This document shows positions 5,767 to 7,068 of a DNA stretch of 7,068 bases, in pieces. Positions within the stretch are counted from its first letter, which is position 1. Each line of letters begins with the position of its first letter. The notes under the pieces are model-generated. The model was not told the origin of the DNA. It worked only from the letters and a program-made list of their open reading frames with translations, and searched no databases. Source of the stretch: an uncultured Clostridia bacterium (GTDB lineage Bacteria; Bacillota; Clostridia; Christensenellales; Borkfalkiaceae); NCBI GenBank assembly GCA_947632165.1, contig CANROI010000071.1:1-7068 (forward strand). The letters are read 5' to 3'. The translations under genes were made by a program, and so were the position numbers.

Positions 5767-6990
5767 TCACATCTTCCCGGGCGGAGACGCATGCGGCTCG
5801 CTGTGCGCGGGCAGCTTGTTTTCGCCGAGCAGCGCTGCGGGCTTGATCGCGTCCGCGCCGAATTTGCCGCGGATCCTGTCGAGCGCGCGCTCCATTTTGC
5901 GCTGTTTGCCGTCGCCCCCCTCCTCGAAGAGGGAGAGCTGCGTGGGGCTTTGCACACTCTCGAGATGGATCGCGCTCACCGTGAGCGCGCGAATCTTCTT
6001 CTCCCAGCGGTAGCGCTTTTCGAGCAGTCTGAGCGCCGCCTTCGAGAGCGTGGAGGCGCATTGGGTGGGCTCGTCGAGGAGCTGCTGCCACGATTGGAAG
6101 CCGAGCGCGCTGTCGCGCACGGTGACCTGCACCCCCCGCGCCTGCAGCCCGAGGAAGCGCAGCTTCTGGCCGATGTCCTGCGTGAGCGCGATGAGCACGA
6201 CCTTCGCCTCCTCCGCGTTGTCGAGATCCGCAACGCAGGTGATGCCGTGCCCCACCGACTTGACCGGGCCCTCCTCGCCGAGGAGCGCGACGGGGGAATC
6301 GTCGAGCCCGTTCGCATACTTCCAGAGCATCTCCCCGTTCTTGCCGAACAGGTGGGAGATGGCCGCATACGGATAGGCGGCGAGCTCGCCGATCGTGACG
6401 ACGCCGAGCCCCTTGAGCTTTTCCGTCGTCGCCCTTCCGCAATACAGAAGGTCGGAACAGGGCAGCCGCCAGGCGAGCTCCTTGTAGTTTTCGCGCGTGA
6501 CTTCCGTCACCGCGTCGGGCTTCTTCATGTCCGAGCCCAACTTCGCAAATACCTTGTTGAACGAGACCCCCACGCTCACCGTGATGCCGATCTCCGCCTT
6601 CACGGCCGCGCGGATCTCGTCCGCGATCTCCCGCCCCGATTTCATGCAGCCCGTCACATCCAGCCAGCATTCGTCCAGCCCATAGGGCTCCACGCGGTCG
6701 GTGAAGCGGGCGTAGATCTCCTTGAGCCGCGCCGAAAATTCGGCATAGATCTCATGATGCGGCGGCACGATGACGAGGTCGGGGCAGAGTTTTTTCGCCA
6801 GCCAATTTGTCATGCCCGTCTTGACGCCCGCGCGCTTGGCGAGCTCCGACTTGGCGAGCACGATCCCGTGGCGGCTCTCCACCGCCCCGCAGACCGCCAC
6901 TGCCCGCCCCTTGAGCTCGGGCTGCAGGACGCATTCCACCGAAGCATAGAAGGCATTCGCGTCGCTGTGAAGGATCACTCTGTCGTTCAT
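5767..6990 (-). CDS. dinB: Y-family DNA polymerase IV (DinB), error-prone translesion synthesis
   Basis: DinB copies past damaged DNA bases with low fidelity, usually as part of the SOS response. The 407-residue product begins MNDRVILHSDANAFYASVE. D10 is the first metal-binding aspartate and Y15 sits at the steric-gate position. LDE at 105-107 supplies the other acidic residues (D106, E107), preceded by VEPYG. SVGVSFNKVFAKLGSDMKKP (139-158) is the family palm block, followed by the thumb and little-finger domains. QLSLF at 351-355 is a perfect beta-clamp-binding pentapeptide. The second D of the usual DxD is N12, as in other clostridial copies. The start is the ATG at 6990: a TTG at 7008 would lie inside the operator. 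No Shine-Dalgarno sequence precedes this ATG. The gene is monocistronic, with its own promoter, SOS-like box and terminator. Confidence 0.96.
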   Translation of the reverse strand: MNDRVILHSDANAFYASVECVLQPELKGRAVAVCGAVESRHGIVLAKSELAKRAGVKTGMTNWLAKKLCPDLVIVPPHHEIYAEFSARLKEIYARFTDRVEPYGLDECWLDVTGCMKSGREIADEIRAAVKAEIGITVSVGVSFNKVFAKLGSDMKKPDAVTEVTRENYKELAWRLPCSDLLYCGRATTEKLKGLGVVTIGELAAYPYAAISHLFGKNGEMLWKYANGLDDSPVALLGEEGPVKSVGHGITCVADLDNAEEAKVVLIALTQDIGQKLRFLGLQARGVQVTVRDSALGFQSWQQLLDEPTQCASTLSKAALRLLEKRYRWEKKIRALTVSAIHLESVQSPTQLSLFEEGGDGKQRKMERALDRIRGKFGADAIKPAALLGENKLPAHSEPHASPPGKM

Positions 6991-6996
6991 ACTCAA

Positions 6997-7025
6997 ATGA
7001 TAAAACAAACGTTCGGAAATGTCAA
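6997..7025 (-). promoter_or_regulatory. dinB promoter
   Basis: On the minus strand a perfect -35 TTGACA (7025-7020) is followed after 17 nt by TATCAT (7002-6997), 5 of 6 to the -10 consensus. Only six bases (TTGAGT) separate the -10 from the dinB ATG, so transcription should begin at or next to the A of ATG. With no Shine-Dalgarno sequence, this suggests a leaderless message. Confidence 0.8.
7002..7015 (-). promoter_or_regulatory. LexA (SOS box)-like operator in the dinB promoter
   Basis: The minus-strand site CGAACGTTTGTTTT resembles the Gram-positive LexA box CGAACRNRYGTTYG. The left half CGAAC is complete and the right half GTTT differs from GTTC at its last base. It fills most of the promoter spacer and touches the -10, so bound LexA would block RNA polymerase. 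This fits SOS control of a translesion polymerase. LexA binding is inferred. Confidence 0.7.
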
Positions 7026-7068
7026 GGGTTTTTGCGCGGAAAAATCGGGGATCAGAGGATATCGTTGG
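7026..7068. other. Sequence upstream of the dinB promoter
   Basis: These last 43 bases hold no reading frame or hairpin I can support. They are probably the spacer to the next gene beyond the window edge. Confidence 0.3.

Noticed and set aside
5705..6670. Minus-strand open frame of 321 codons overlapping dinB in another frame
   Set aside because: Arginine, glycine and alanine-rich out-of-frame reading of dinB that runs through the terminator.
7006..7008. TTG 7008 as the dinB start
   Set aside because: It lies within the promoter spacer and SOS-like box, upstream of the expected transcription start; the ATG at 6990 fits the family N-terminus.

Overview
The window looks like a chromosomal segment of a GC-rich, endospore-forming member of the Firmicutes (Clostridia-like). 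Two observations support this. First, the gene order yqfC-yqfD-phoH-pgpH-ybeY-era-yqzL-recO is the classic Bacillus/Clostridium order. Second, yqfC and yqfD are sporulation genes of the mother-cell programme. I cannot name a genus. Every gene I can support lies on the minus strand, so the window reads right to left. I found no mobile element, CRISPR array, tRNA or rRNA.

Right end (about 5736-7068): dinB, a Y-family translesion polymerase with a C-terminal beta-clamp-binding motif, forms its own transcription unit. Its promoter is near-consensus (TTGACA, 17 nt, TATCAT) and the spacer holds a LexA/SOS-box-like site. The gene ends in a textbook intrinsic terminator whose hairpin carries a TTCG loop.

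Middle (687-5710): a tightly packed operon of yqfC, yqfD, phoH, pgpH, ybeY and era. Most junctions overlap by 4 or 8 nt. A promoter-like sequence lies just before yqfC, and its -10 region also fits the sporulation sigma-E pattern. A second promoter-like sequence, TTGCAA-N17-TATAAT with an extended -10, lies inside yqfD. It could supply vegetative transcription of the housekeeping genes phoH through era independently of sporulation. The phoH gene appears to start at a rare ATT codon behind a good Shine-Dalgarno sequence. PgpH lacks the large extracellular domain usual for its family. The dgkA and cdd genes found between ybeY and era in Bacillus subtilis are absent here.

Left end (1-686): the small gene yqzL and the first 124 codons of recO, cut by the window edge. 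An unusual nested inverted repeat lies in the gap between them.

Functionally, the operon joins rRNA and 30S maturation (YbeY, Era, probably PhoH), c-di-AMP breakdown (PgpH), DNA repair (RecO) and sporulation (YqfC, YqfD). I see no wholly new system. The points worth a second look are the ATT start of phoH, two promoters whose -10 boxes lie 6-8 nt before the start codon (possible leaderless messages), the internal yqfD promoter, the reduced PgpH and the inverted repeat before recO.
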